Virus record (IMG/VR): IMGVR_UViG_3300038678_000142 | Span: 1 to 49,543 of that record | Reading direction: 5' to 3' (one strand) | Origin: a virus | DNA: 49,543 bases | Shown here: positions 1 to 8,019 of the stretch, in pieces | Numbering within the stretch: position 1 is the first letter of the stretch | Layout: each line of letters starts with the position of its first letter | Translations under genes and position numbers: made by a program | Notes under the pieces: model-generated | Seen by the model: only the letters and a program-made list of their open reading frames with translations | What the model was told of the DNA's origin: nothing | Database searches by the model: none

Positions 1-86
1 AGGTCAAATAACTAAGTAAAAAAATCGTTTCCTTCCTTCCCCGAGGGGCATTTCAGGATTATATCCGTCCCAGCAAAAATGAATGA
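1..86. other. Non-coding leader upstream of terminase; possible cos region
   Basis: This short stretch before the small terminase has an A-rich segment, a pyrimidine run and a perfect 10-bp palindrome CCCCGAGGGG at 39-48. In lambda-type phages with Nu1/GpA terminases the packaging site lies just upstream of the small terminase gene, so this is the natural place to look for cos. I see no lambda-like cos sequence, so the assignment is positional only. Confidence 0.2.
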
Positions 87-629
87 ATGAGTCAAACACA
101 ATCAAAAGTATCCCAGTCATCGGGAATTATCGGGACGCGCAAATTTGCAGCGGAAATGCTTGGCGTAACGGCCCGACAGCTTTCCAACTGGACGAAAGAG
201 CCGTGGTTTCCGGAAGACGGGAGGACGACTTCAGGCTGGGATGTTCCCTTGATCCGAGTGGCTCGGGACGCGATGGGGCGAGTAGGGTCAAACGGATCTG
301 ACCAGGCGAAAAAGATCAAGCTGGCGAGCGATGGCGAGAAACTAAAGCAAGCCATCATCAAAACGCAAATAGAAGACCTGAAGCTGAAAGAGCAGGAGCG
401 GGAGTTATTACCTCGGCGGTCAATTGAGTTGTTCGTGTCCTCATTTTTGACTTCATACGGGGACTGGGCGGAACAGCTTCCTGATTTGGTTGTCGGGGAT
501 CTTCCGAAAAGGCACCGGGCAGCGTTTAAGGCACGGCTCAAGGACGAACTGGACCGGAAGCGGGATGAGATGCGGGTGGATCTGGAATCGAAGATGCGGG
601 AAATCGACGGGGGGGATGCAGATTCTTAA
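87..629 (+). CDS. terS: Terminase small subunit (Nu1-like)
   Basis: A 180-aa protein expected to bind the packaging site and bring the viral DNA to the large terminase. Residues about 18-45 (FAAEMLGVTARQLSNW) read as a winged-helix or excisionase-type DNA-binding motif, as in lambda Nu1. A charged, probably coiled-coil segment follows at about 85-110, where small terminases oligomerise. The stop overlaps the start of the large terminase (TAATG). Three ATG codons lie in an ATGAATGAATG run (79, 83, 87); only the one at 87 opens this frame. There is no clear Shine-Dalgarno. The family is inferred from motif and position. Confidence 0.8.
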   Translation: MSQTQSKVSQSSGIIGTRKFAAEMLGVTARQLSNWTKEPWFPEDGRTTSGWDVPLIRVARDAMGRVGSNGSDQAKKIKLASDGEKLKQAIIKTQIEDLKLKEQERELLPRRSIELFVSSFLTSYGDWAEQLPDLVVGDLPKRHRAAFKARLKDELDRKRDEMRVDLESKMREIDGGDADS

Positions 630-2620
630 TGGTGATTTCGTCAATATTCTCTCCATCAGTTTATGATTGCATTCTTCCCCGGCCGTTCGTGCGGACGATC
701 GACTGGGCCGAAAAGAGCATCAACGCTCCGCCTCCGATGAACGGGAAGATTCGTTTCGACTTGTTTCCGTACATGCGGGAACCGGTCGATTGTATTGATG
801 ATCCAAAATACAACCGGGTCACGGTCCAGGCGGCGGCGCGGACTGGGAAAACGACCGGGGTTCAATGTGCGATGCTGAGGATCGCGGCTAAGAACCCTCA
901 CGATATGCTTTGGAGTGAGCCGGACGAGCATTCTTGCCGGCGAGTTTTGAAACGCTCTTGGAAGATGGCCGAAAGCTGTCAGGATCTCGCTGGCAAAATA
1001 CCTCCGCGACGATTACAGGCGGCTTCCCACATGCAGTTTACCGATTGCCTTGTGCATGGGGCATGGAGCGGATCGGCAACTAAGGTGGCGGACTTGGCGG
1101 CGTATCTGGCGGTGGTGAATGAAGCGGACAAGATGCAGTCTCGGAAGCGACGAGACGATAGCGGGACAGACGTAGGGGAAGCGGAGTTCGTGGATCTGGT
1201 TGCGGAACGTGTGATCGGTTTCCCCGGTGCGACGGTCGTAGAGCTTTCGACGCCGACAGTTCATGGATCAAGCCGAATCGAGCAGCAGCGGCTGTCTGGA
1301 GACAATCGGCAATTCTACGTTCCGTGTCCACACTGCAATCATTTTCAGACACTTCGTTCCGGCAATGGACGTGAACCAGGTGGCATCCGTTGGAAAAAGG
1401 GACCAGACGGACATTCCAATCCTCAGATAACCTTTGAAACAGCATGGTATGAGTGCGAAAAGTGCGAAGGCAAAATTCTTGATGAACATCGTTACTCGAT
1501 GATGAACGATGGAAAATGGGTGAAAGAAGGGCAGGTTATCAACCGCCGGGGCGTCATTCGCACGCCCAAAGGGGCAAAGGTCAAATCCGGATCTCACGCT
1601 TCTTTTGGGCCGATCGGCAGGCATTATTCCTTGCTTCCGGGGGTGACCTGGGGGACGATTGGTTCGGCTTATGTGGAAGCCAAGCGGGATGCTTCGGGTC
1701 GGAAGTGGCGGAATTTTCTGAATGCCGTTGAGGGTGTGACTTGGGACCCATCGCCGAATATGGTGAGACCTCACGAACTCACGGAACGCCTTGGGACTGA
1801 TGAGCCTTTGAAGATTTGTCCCGAGTGGGCATATTTCCTGACTCTCTCTGCCGATGTGGGGCGAGTGGGCGAGAATCTGTTTTTCTTCTGGTGGATCGAT
1901 GCTTGGGGTCGCGGACAGCGTGGCCAGCTTGTCGATTACGGCGTGTCTGGTAACGAGGATGAGTTCGCGGACTTATTGAAAGATGCGGTTTACCCTATCG
2001 CAGGATCTTCTGAGAAACTACGTCCTGTTCGGATTGGCGTGGATTCGGGGGAAGGTCACGTGTCGAATAGGATCTATGATTTATGCAAAACGATTCCGAA
2101 CGCATGGCCGATGAAAGGATCTTCGACCTCTGGTTTTCCCGATATGTATCAGATTGGTTTCCAGAGGAGTGACATCGCGGCTCGAATCTTAGCGCGAAAA
2201 CGCAAGTTGGGCATCGGTGATCTGCTCATCATCAATACCCAAAGATCCCAGGAGCGAATGGAAGACATCTTGACTGGCGTGATTAAGCCGGAAGATCCGA
2301 AGCGGTACACTATTCCGCTCGATGCCTTCACCGTTGACCCTGATCTCCCGGTGCAATTGCTGAATGAATACGCAATCGACGAACGATCCGAAAAAGGTCG
2401 GATCATCTGCAACTGGATCAAGAAAGGTGACAATGAGTGGCGTGACTGCGCTCGAATGAGTCATATCCTCGCGATGCACTACACCCAAAACGGACAACTT
2501 TGGGAGACGTTACGGCGGCGAGATGATCAGGGGCAAGTGTCGCGACATGTCAAAAAGCCAAAATTAAAAAACAAAGGCAGTGGCAAGAGGCCATTTATTC
2601 GGAAAATGTCAGGTAGATAA
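629..2620 (+). CDS. terL: Terminase large subunit, GpA family
   Basis: A 663-aa DNA-packaging motor: an N-terminal ATPase that pumps DNA into the prohead and a C-terminal nuclease that cuts it. The Walker A loop is at residues 68-76 (AAARTGKTT) and a Walker B-like strand at 159-167 (YLAVVNEAD). Paired CxxC motifs at 233-236 and 276-279 form the zinc-ribbon insertion seen in GpA-type terminases. Acidic residues in the nuclease half include D409 (SADV) and D472 (GVDSGEG). Length fits the lambda GpA family (about 640 aa). The start overlaps the terS stop, and the stop overlaps the next ATG, so translation is coupled on both sides. Confidence 0.93.
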   Translation: MVISSIFSPSVYDCILPRPFVRTIDWAEKSINAPPPMNGKIRFDLFPYMREPVDCIDDPKYNRVTVQAAARTGKTTGVQCAMLRIAAKNPHDMLWSEPDEHSCRRVLKRSWKMAESCQDLAGKIPPRRLQAASHMQFTDCLVHGAWSGSATKVADLAAYLAVVNEADKMQSRKRRDDSGTDVGEAEFVDLVAERVIGFPGATVVELSTPTVHGSSRIEQQRLSGDNRQFYVPCPHCNHFQTLRSGNGREPGGIRWKKGPDGHSNPQITFETAWYECEKCEGKILDEHRYSMMNDGKWVKEGQVINRRGVIRTPKGAKVKSGSHASFGPIGRHYSLLPGVTWGTIGSAYVEAKRDASGRKWRNFLNAVEGVTWDPSPNMVRPHELTERLGTDEPLKICPEWAYFLTLSADVGRVGENLFFFWWIDAWGRGQRGQLVDYGVSGNEDEFADLLKDAVYPIAGSSEKLRPVRIGVDSGEGHVSNRIYDLCKTIPNAWPMKGSSTSGFPDMYQIGFQRSDIAARILARKRKLGIGDLLIINTQRSQERMEDILTGVIKPEDPKRYTIPLDAFTVDPDLPVQLLNEYAIDERSEKGRIICNWIKKGDNEWRDCARMSHILAMHYTQNGQLWETLRRRDDQGQVSRHVKKPKLKNKGSGKRPFIRKMSGR

Positions 2621-2796
2621 TGGTGGTTCAGAAAATGAAGCCAGGAAGAAAACCGGGGCCACGAGACCAGCCTCCTAAGGTTTGTCCTATACACGAGATA
2701 CCGATGATTGTCCGATGTACTCGTGGTGCGGTGCGTTACGTTTACTGCCCCCGGTCAAGCTGCAAGCATTCCGATAAAGAAATTCGTTCGTTCTAA
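2620..2796 (+). CDS. 58-aa Cys/His-rich small protein
   Basis: The ATG at 2620 overlaps the terL stop (TAATG) and opens a 58-codon frame ending TAA at 2794-2796. A basic, proline-rich N-terminus (KPGRKPGPRDQPP) precedes a probable one-zinc ribbon: C22-P-I-H25, C33, YC43 and C48-K-H50. Small Zn-binding proteins at this position between terminase and portal occur in other phages, but I do not recognise the family. Its spacing and coupling to terL are the main evidence for expression. Confidence 0.6.
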   Translation: MVVQKMKPGRKPGPRDQPPKVCPIHEIPMIVRCTRGAVRYVYCPRSSCKHSDKEIRSF

Positions 2797-2850
2797 TTTA
2801 ATAGAACAAACGCATTCCCTGTTGAGATTGAGTTCTGTACCGTTTCTTTA

Positions 2851-3090
2851 ATGCCGACCACGAAACCAACCGCTGATTTCACTTACACGGATCAGGAGCT
2901 GCTTGATCTCTGGCGAGAGTGCTTGGCGGTAATTTCAATCAAAGGCAAATCGTACAAAATGGGAAGCAATGGCCGTGAATTTACCGCATTCGATCTCGGA
3001 GAAGTTCGGGGAATGGTCGAGTATTTCGAGCGGCGAGTCGGGTCACTCTCTGGCATCCAGTCAAACAAGGTCCGGATGAAACGCAATTGA
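2851..3090 (+). CDS. Head-tail joining protein, gpW-like
   Basis: A 79-aa protein whose pattern (TDQELLDLWRECLAVI, a small beta hairpin around KSYKMGSNGREFTAFDL, then a helix EVRGMVEYFERR) matches the alpha-beta-alpha fold of lambda gpW-type joiners, which fill the portal pore after packaging. Its place between terminase and portal is the same as W in lambda. The stop overlaps the portal start (TGATG at 3088-3092). Confidence 0.7.
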   Translation: MPTTKPTADFTYTDQELLDLWRECLAVISIKGKSYKMGSNGREFTAFDLGEVRGMVEYFERRVGSLSGIQSNKVRMKRN

Positions 3091-4703
3091 TGCACGAAGT
3101 CAAGCAATCAAAAACTGAAGCTACCCGCACAGTCACTGGTCGAATTGGTCGGGCGATTGACAGGGCTGTCTTCGCAGTTTCTCCCGGTTGGGGATCGAAA
3201 CGGATTGCAAGTCGTAATCTTTTGCAGTTGCACGAGCAGCGATTTGCTCAACTTTCAACTCAATGGGAAGGTGCGACCAAAGACCGGTTACACGGTGACA
3301 AATGGCTGGCATCCCGCCTCTCAACTGACAGCGGGCTCGAAGAAGAGCTTGGCGACCAGCGTAAACGATCAAACGAACTATTCCGGAACTTCGGTTTTTG
3401 CCGAGGGGCAATTGACACTCGCGTTGATAATGTTGTCGGGAAAGGGTTCCGATATCAATCTCAAATACGCGCTGTTGATGGCGTGATCTCTGAAGATGAT
3501 GCGGATCGATTCAATCGAGAAATTGAGGAAATCGTCAAACGCTGGCAGCCGATGGCGGGTAAGAATGGACGTTTCAGCTTTGGGCGATTGCAGAGAATTG
3601 CGGCACGTAGCTTGTACCGCGATGGCGACGTTCTCCGTGTCTTCTCAGATGTCGGCCGGGCTGACAAGCCTGTTCCGCTTCAGGTGGACCTGATCGATGC
3701 GAATCGGGTAGAAACGCCTCCCTCTAAAGCCGGAAGCTCTCGCGTCCGAATGGGCGTGGAATACGATTCATCGGGTGACATTCTGGGCTATCACGTTCGG
3801 AACAGTGATCCGGATGACACTCTCAATCAGGATCAGGCTTATACATTTTACGACACTGACCGGGCCGAACTTATTTTTGAACCGCTTTGGGCTCAACAAA
3901 GTCGCGGGATTCCGTGGTTTGCTTCCATTCTGAATGAATGTAAGGATCTCAAGGATTTCAAGGAAGCGGTCATCATTGCGGCACAAGTTCAAGCCTGCTC
4001 GACTCTGGTGATTTCGACCAGTAATCCTGTTGCGGCGGCGGAAGCTGCCGCAAATGCAATAAATAGCGATGGCACCCGCGAAGAAGACATGTATCCCGGC
4101 AAAACCCTGTATGTCGATAACGCAGACTTGATTCAGGGCTTTAATCCGACTCAGCCGACGACGACGTTCGGTATGTTTGCTGATTGTGTTTTGCAGGCTA
4201 TTTCTTCGGGTCTCAACTGGCCTTTCACCTGGTTGACGAAGGATTATCGTCGCGTGAATTTCATCTCCGGACGACTGGGAGAGATTGACGGCCGAATGGT
4301 TATTCGTAGCGACCAGCAACTTCTGACAGAGACATTTTTGAATCCTTGTGCGGATCGCATCATAACCGAGGCGGTTATCACTGGCGAGGTTTCGATTGAC
4401 CCGACGTTGTTTGATCGATCGAAGCACCATTTCCTGAAACACAATTGGATCGGTCCTGGTCGTCCGTGGGTCGATCCTCGAGAGGTCCAGGCGAATATTG
4501 CGTCGAAAGAGCATAACCTTGACACGCTTGCCGGTATCCATGCCCGGAACGGACTTGATACAGAGGAAGTGATTGCCGAACGTGGCCGGGAACGGGCTAT
4601 GGAGCGTGAGCAAGAAGCGGTTCCGCCGGGAACGCAGCCGGAGTTTGAAGAACCGGATTCGGAGACTGACAACGCAAAACAGACTGAAGGGGCGGCGGCT
4701 TAA
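3090..4703 (+). CDS. Portal protein, lambda GpB type
   Basis: A 537-aa portal: the dodecameric ring at the capsid vertex through which DNA enters and leaves. Features typical of the lambda portal family include RKRSNELFRNFGFCRGAID near the N-terminus, the conserved VDLIDANRVETP stretch and the region around residues 270-300 (WFASILNECKDLKDFKEA). Length matches the family (about 530 aa). A TTG at 3087 is in frame, but ATG 3090 gives the usual TGATG coupling with the gpW-like gene and is preferred. The C-terminus is acidic. The stop overlaps the protease start. Confidence 0.9.
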   Translation: MHEVKQSKTEATRTVTGRIGRAIDRAVFAVSPGWGSKRIASRNLLQLHEQRFAQLSTQWEGATKDRLHGDKWLASRLSTDSGLEEELGDQRKRSNELFRNFGFCRGAIDTRVDNVVGKGFRYQSQIRAVDGVISEDDADRFNREIEEIVKRWQPMAGKNGRFSFGRLQRIAARSLYRDGDVLRVFSDVGRADKPVPLQVDLIDANRVETPPSKAGSSRVRMGVEYDSSGDILGYHVRNSDPDDTLNQDQAYTFYDTDRAELIFEPLWAQQSRGIPWFASILNECKDLKDFKEAVIIAAQVQACSTLVISTSNPVAAAEAAANAINSDGTREEDMYPGKTLYVDNADLIQGFNPTQPTTTFGMFADCVLQAISSGLNWPFTWLTKDYRRVNFISGRLGEIDGRMVIRSDQQLLTETFLNPCADRIITEAVITGEVSIDPTLFDRSKHHFLKHNWIGPGRPWVDPREVQANIASKEHNLDTLAGIHARNGLDTEEVIAERGRERAMEREQEAVPPGTQPEFEEPDSETDNAKQTEGAAA

Positions 4704-5881
4704 TGAATAAGCAAACGGAAATAACAAATTCACTTCCCGTAGCTCATCTTTCTGTGCGCAAGCGTGGATCAAAAGCCACTCTTGAGATTTTCGGCGACAT
4801 TGGACCTGCGTCAATGGGAATGATTGACGCAAATAGTGTCAGCATGGCACTCCGAAAAGCAAAAGACGTATCTGAACTCACGGTCAGGATTGATTCTCGT
4901 GGCGGAGTTGGGCATCTTGGACTTGCTATTCACAATTTGATTAAAAGTCACCCCGCAAAGGTTACGGTGCGTGTGGAAGGGATTGCTGGTTCTGCTGCTT
5001 CCTTGATTGCCATGGCAGGCGATACAGTTCAGATGCCGCCAAACACCATGATGATGATTCACAATCCTGCGATTGTGGCATTTGGTGGAGAGAGCGAGCT
5101 GAAAAAAGCTTTGCGAGTCATCGAAACGACACGACAGGCTGCGGTTGTTACTTATGCAGCGAAAACAAAACTTTCCAGTGATCGAATCTCCGAATTGATG
5201 GATGACGAAACATGGATGACAGCTTCTGAGGCAGTTGAGCTGGGGTTTGCCGATGAAGTGATTGGTGATGAAGTCGAGATTGATTCACAGGACTCCCCGA
5301 CGCTGTTTGCTTTGAATAATATACCCGAACAACTTACGGGTTTGCTGAAATCAGAACCTCTTTTGATGGAGTTTTCCAAAATGGCCGACGAGCCCATTAA
5401 GACCGATCCCAAAACAAAGACCGATCCGGAAATGAAAACTGATCCAGTTCAGAAAACGGACCCTCCCGTAAAAACCGATCCCCCGGCGAAGACCAAACCT
5501 CCGAAAACAGAGGAAACCAGTCTTACCGCTCAGGAAGAGGCTCATCTTGCCGTGAAAACCGATCGGAAACGGATGTCGGACATTCGTTCGCTCTGCAATC
5601 AAGCACAAATGCCGAAACTCTCCGACCATTTCTGTTTCTCGACCGAACCGGAGTATTCTGTCGAAGACGTGCGGGTGCAGTTATTTGCAAAAATGTGCAA
5701 AGACAACGCGGTTCCCGGCGATACCGGAGAAGAAAGCAACTCCGACGATCCGGACGCCAAGTTCAAGGCGGAGTTTCAGAAAAGCAAGGCTCAATTGAGC
5801 TGTTCCGAAGACGAATACGTGCAAACTCGTCGAATTGACGAGGGGCTCGATACTCTCGTCGCCGGTTCAGCTACAAAATAG
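4703..5881 (+). CDS. ClpP/S49-type prohead protease with C-terminal scaffold
   Basis: A 392-aa head maturation protease. The first about 200 residues have the ClpP/SppA fold: RIDSRGGVGHLG oxyanion region at 62-73, the nucleophile Ser97 in GIAGSAAS and His120 in MMMIHNP. From about residue 230 a repeated lysine-threonine-aspartate-proline motif forms a low-complexity linker, followed by a charged helical domain, as in lambda C/Nu3-type fusions where the C-terminal part acts as scaffold. An in-frame internal start at 5381 with its own GGAG suggests that the scaffold is also made separately. The protease probably trims scaffold and portal during capsid maturation. Confidence 0.88.
   Translation: MNKQTEITNSLPVAHLSVRKRGSKATLEIFGDIGPASMGMIDANSVSMALRKAKDVSELTVRIDSRGGVGHLGLAIHNLIKSHPAKVTVRVEGIAGSAASLIAMAGDTVQMPPNTMMMIHNPAIVAFGGESELKKALRVIETTRQAAVVTYAAKTKLSSDRISELMDDETWMTASEAVELGFADEVIGDEVEIDSQDSPTLFALNNIPEQLTGLLKSEPLLMEFSKMADEPIKTDPKTKTDPEMKTDPVQKTDPPVKTDPPAKTKPPKTEETSLTAQEEAHLAVKTDRKRMSDIRSLCNQAQMPKLSDHFCFSTEPEYSVEDVRVQLFAKMCKDNAVPGDTGEESNSDDPDAKFKAEFQKSKAQLSCSEDEYVQTRRIDEGLDTLVAGSATK
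5381..5881 (+). CDS. Putative nested scaffold protein (internal start in protease)
   Basis: The ATG at 5381 (codon 227 of the protease frame) is preceded by GGAG at 5368-5371 with a 9-nt gap, a better ribosome site than the full-length gene has. It would yield 166 aa: MADEP, the KTDP-rich linker, then a charged alpha-helical domain. This is the arrangement of lambda Nu3 inside C, where an independent scaffold is made in excess over the protease. The frame and ribosome site are seen; separate expression is inferred. Confidence 0.5.
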   Translation: MADEPIKTDPKTKTDPEMKTDPVQKTDPPVKTDPPAKTKPPKTEETSLTAQEEAHLAVKTDRKRMSDIRSLCNQAQMPKLSDHFCFSTEPEYSVEDVRVQLFAKMCKDNAVPGDTGEESNSDDPDAKFKAEFQKSKAQLSCSEDEYVQTRRIDEGLDTLVAGSATK

Positions 5882-5955
5882 TTCGCTGTAAATTTCAGCG
5901 ATTCAAAAATATTACAAACGCGAATAAATCATCGTTTTAAGCGAAAGGTATCATC

Positions 5956-7245
5956 ATGGCGGTTACCGAAAACCAATTGATCACACGACAGGACGGCATC
6001 AAGGGGTCTGGACCGATTGCCGCCAGTACACGACTTTACCAGGGATCGCTCGCGTACTTTAACGCTGCTGGGAATGTCGATGACGATGTTGCTGCTGGCG
6101 TGAACTTTTTTGCCGGTGTCTCAATCGCCGACTATAACAACAGCTCCGGTTCGGCAGGCGACGTTGACGCCGAATTCTGGACTGAGGGAGTTTTCGATCT
6201 GGTTGGATCCGGATTCACGCTGGGTACGGTCGGTTCGGATATTTATGGTTCCGACAATTACACTGTCACTACGTCCTCAACAAATACCACGTTCCTTGGT
6301 CGTTGCGTTGGTTTTGTTTCTACGACGAATATTCTCGTCAAGATCATGGTCCACAATGCCCCTGGTAATATCACAGCTCTCGATCTGGGCGATGATGAAG
6401 AGGCAAAGTTCGGGACCGGTGATGACTTTTCGATTCTCTGGTCTACCGGTGACGCCAGCAACCATGCTGCTGTTCTCGCCATTGGTGACACGAGCCAATC
6501 GTTGCACATTACGGACCTCGGAGCCAAGGCAACCGACTGGAATGTCGCTGCCGACACTCATCCCACGGTTTATATTCATTCCAACACCACTCCGGCCACG
6601 GACTACATCACAATCGGCGGTCATGATGGGACCACGGCGACGATTGATGTTGTCGGCGGGACCACGCTGAATATCGATATCGCCGGGACCACTTCGGTTC
6701 ATCTTGATGTCGATGGAATCGGTTTGGCGGATGATGTGAGCGTGGTATTGGGTACCGGTTCCGATTCGGAGCTGCTGTGGTCAACTGGCGATGCTGACAA
6801 TCATTCTACTGTCCTGGCTTTGGCAGACGCTAACCAGGCAGTCCACATCACGGACTTGGGGGCGCGGGCGACTGACTGGAATGTCGCGGCTGCGAGTAAT
6901 CCCGAAGTTTTCATCCACTCTAATACCACTCCAGCGACTGATTACGTGAGAATCGGAGACCACGACGGAACCGAAGCAGATATCGATTTGGTCGGCGGAA
7001 CTTCCCTGGCCTTGAAAATTGCTGGGACCGAATACGCATCACTTCGCGTAACTGGCCTTGCTGTCGGAACCTATGTGGCGGCTGGGACTCCCGGAACGGA
7101 TCAAGTGACGATCAAGTCTACTGGAACCGCTCCTGCTGGAACCGGTGCGAACGTCGGTCACTTGTTTGCCGATTTTGAAACCGACGATGACGAATTGTTC
7201 TGGCTCTCCGGAACCGTGGGAACCGCCACCCAATTGACTACATAA
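5956..7245 (+). CDS. Head decoration protein (DUF2190-like) with two 113-aa repeats
   Basis: A 429-aa structural protein. The first about 130 residues resemble DUF2190 capsid decoration proteins (MAVTENQLITRQDG, glycine-rich beta strands, FAGVSIADYNNSSGS). Two tandem copies of a 113-residue unit follow, starting near nt 6391 and 6730 (exact 339-nt period), sharing LLWSTGD-x-NH, HITDLGA-ATDWNVAA and HSNTTPATDY motifs. A glycine/threonine-rich tail ends the protein. The position directly before the capsid gene supports decoration, with the repeats probably exposed on the capsid surface. A GAAAGG ribosome site precedes the ATG. Confidence 0.75.
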   Translation: MAVTENQLITRQDGIKGSGPIAASTRLYQGSLAYFNAAGNVDDDVAAGVNFFAGVSIADYNNSSGSAGDVDAEFWTEGVFDLVGSGFTLGTVGSDIYGSDNYTVTTSSTNTTFLGRCVGFVSTTNILVKIMVHNAPGNITALDLGDDEEAKFGTGDDFSILWSTGDASNHAAVLAIGDTSQSLHITDLGAKATDWNVAADTHPTVYIHSNTTPATDYITIGGHDGTTATIDVVGGTTLNIDIAGTTSVHLDVDGIGLADDVSVVLGTGSDSELLWSTGDADNHSTVLALADANQAVHITDLGARATDWNVAAASNPEVFIHSNTTPATDYVRIGDHDGTEADIDLVGGTSLALKIAGTEYASLRVTGLAVGTYVAAGTPGTDQVTIKSTGTAPAGTGANVGHLFADFETDDDELFWLSGTVGTATQLTT

Positions 7246-7296
7246 AAAGTTTTCGCGGCTATTTTGTGGCCATTGAAACATAAAATCATAACAGAA

Positions 7297-7698
7297 ATGG
7301 GATTTCCCGTGTCAAACGAACTGGAAGAAAACGAAACGCTTCAACTCGATGAGCAGAAACGGGAAACCGTACACCGGTTTGAGCAGTGTTTTCACCGCAA
7401 TCATCGGTATTGCGATTGCGCCATCCCGATGACACAAAAGAAATGGAACGAAGCCCTGGGGACGTTCGTTGTTCTTCGGCTTTGTTGCATGGCTCGGTCA
7501 CTCGAAAAGTTGACCGGAATCCCGATGATGGAGGTGTTCGATTTTCCGCCTGGATGGGTTTGGGATTGCGATGAACTTCATCAGTGCGAGACCGAAGGGA
7601 CCGTGACGATGAAGCCTCGTGGCGTTCCTCCTCAGTGGTTGCAGGATCGGATGAAAGCAAAAGGAATCGAAATCAAGAACATGCCCGGCGGCGAGTAG
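7297..7698 (+). CDS. Hypothetical protein in head operon, Cys-rich
   Basis: A 133-aa protein of unknown function. It has a CDC pair (RYCDCAIPM), a CC pair in a hydrophobic helix (VVLRLCCMARSLEKL) and the segment FDFPPGWVWDCDEL. Starts are ambiguous: a TTG at 7264, ATG at 7297 and GTG at 7309 (GGGA six bases upstream) are all in frame. Its location between decoration and capsid genes suggests a minor head role; nothing in the sequence shows one. Confidence 0.6.
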   Translation: MGFPVSNELEENETLQLDEQKRETVHRFEQCFHRNHRYCDCAIPMTQKKWNEALGTFVVLRLCCMARSLEKLTGIPMMEVFDFPPGWVWDCDELHQCETEGTVTMKPRGVPPQWLQDRMKAKGIEIKNMPGGE

Positions 7699-7747
7699 TT
7701 TCGTTGGGATTATTTTTAATTGGGAATTCGATATTGGGAGATCGAAA

Positions 7748-7894
7748 ATGAATGTGAGCATTGAAACGCTGCTGGCCAAGGTCGGCATCTTGGTGATCGA
7801 AAACGACGAACTGAAAAAAACGAATCAGGAGCTGTCAAAGGAAATCGTTCGGCTGAATCAGGAGGCGATTCCAGCTCCGGACAATATCAAATAG
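7748..7894 (+). CDS. 48-aa leucine-heptad peptide
   Basis: A 48-codon frame with GGGAG about 8 nt upstream of the ATG. The translation has a hydrophobic-acidic heptad pattern (IETLLAKVGILVIEND, then ELKKTNQELSKEIVRLN), so it should form one long coiled coil or amphipathic helix. No family is recognised. The good ribosome site and the otherwise empty gap between two head genes favour a real gene. Confidence 0.5.
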   Translation: MNVSIETLLAKVGILVIENDELKKTNQELSKEIVRLNQEAIPAPDNIK

Positions 7895-7903
7895 TTGGAG
7901 TCA

Positions 7904-7957
7904 TTCACGGATAGGCCGACGGGCCGAAAAATAGCTTTCCCAGCTATTCTCCGTGAA
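7904..7957 (+). promoter_or_regulatory. Possible three-way-junction RNA upstream of the capsid gene
   Basis: Outer arms TTCACGGA (7904-7911) and TCCGTGAA (7950-7957) are perfectly complementary. Inside them sit a GGCC/GGCC arm (7914-7925) and a 7-bp hairpin AATAGCT/AGCTATT (7930-7948, loop of five). Together they form a compact branched fold about 60 nt before the capsid start. Possible roles are an RNA end that stabilises capsid mRNA or a processing site. No rich T tract follows, so it is not a simple terminator. Confidence 0.45.
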
Positions 7958-8019
7958 CGAAATAATGGGTAAAAGATGCGACGGGAGGCATTGGCCATGA
8001 AATTCAAGGAATATGACCG

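Noticed and set aside
83-301. 72-codon ORF overlapping the small terminase
   Set aside because: It is an out-of-frame product of the ATGAATGAATG run with no domain, and terS explains the region.
2822-2850. Promoter TTGAGA/TCTTTA before the gpW-like gene
   Set aside because: The -10 box matches only three of six and abuts the start codon; coupling from the terminase operon is simpler.
3768-4832. 354-codon minus-strand ORF opposite the portal
   Set aside because: It lies wholly against the well-supported portal and protease genes. Its residue mix is rich in R, I and S with no domain, as expected for an antisense shadow.
5400-5510. CRISPR-like or satellite repeat
   Set aside because: The KTDP units are short, imperfect and coding; there are no spacers.
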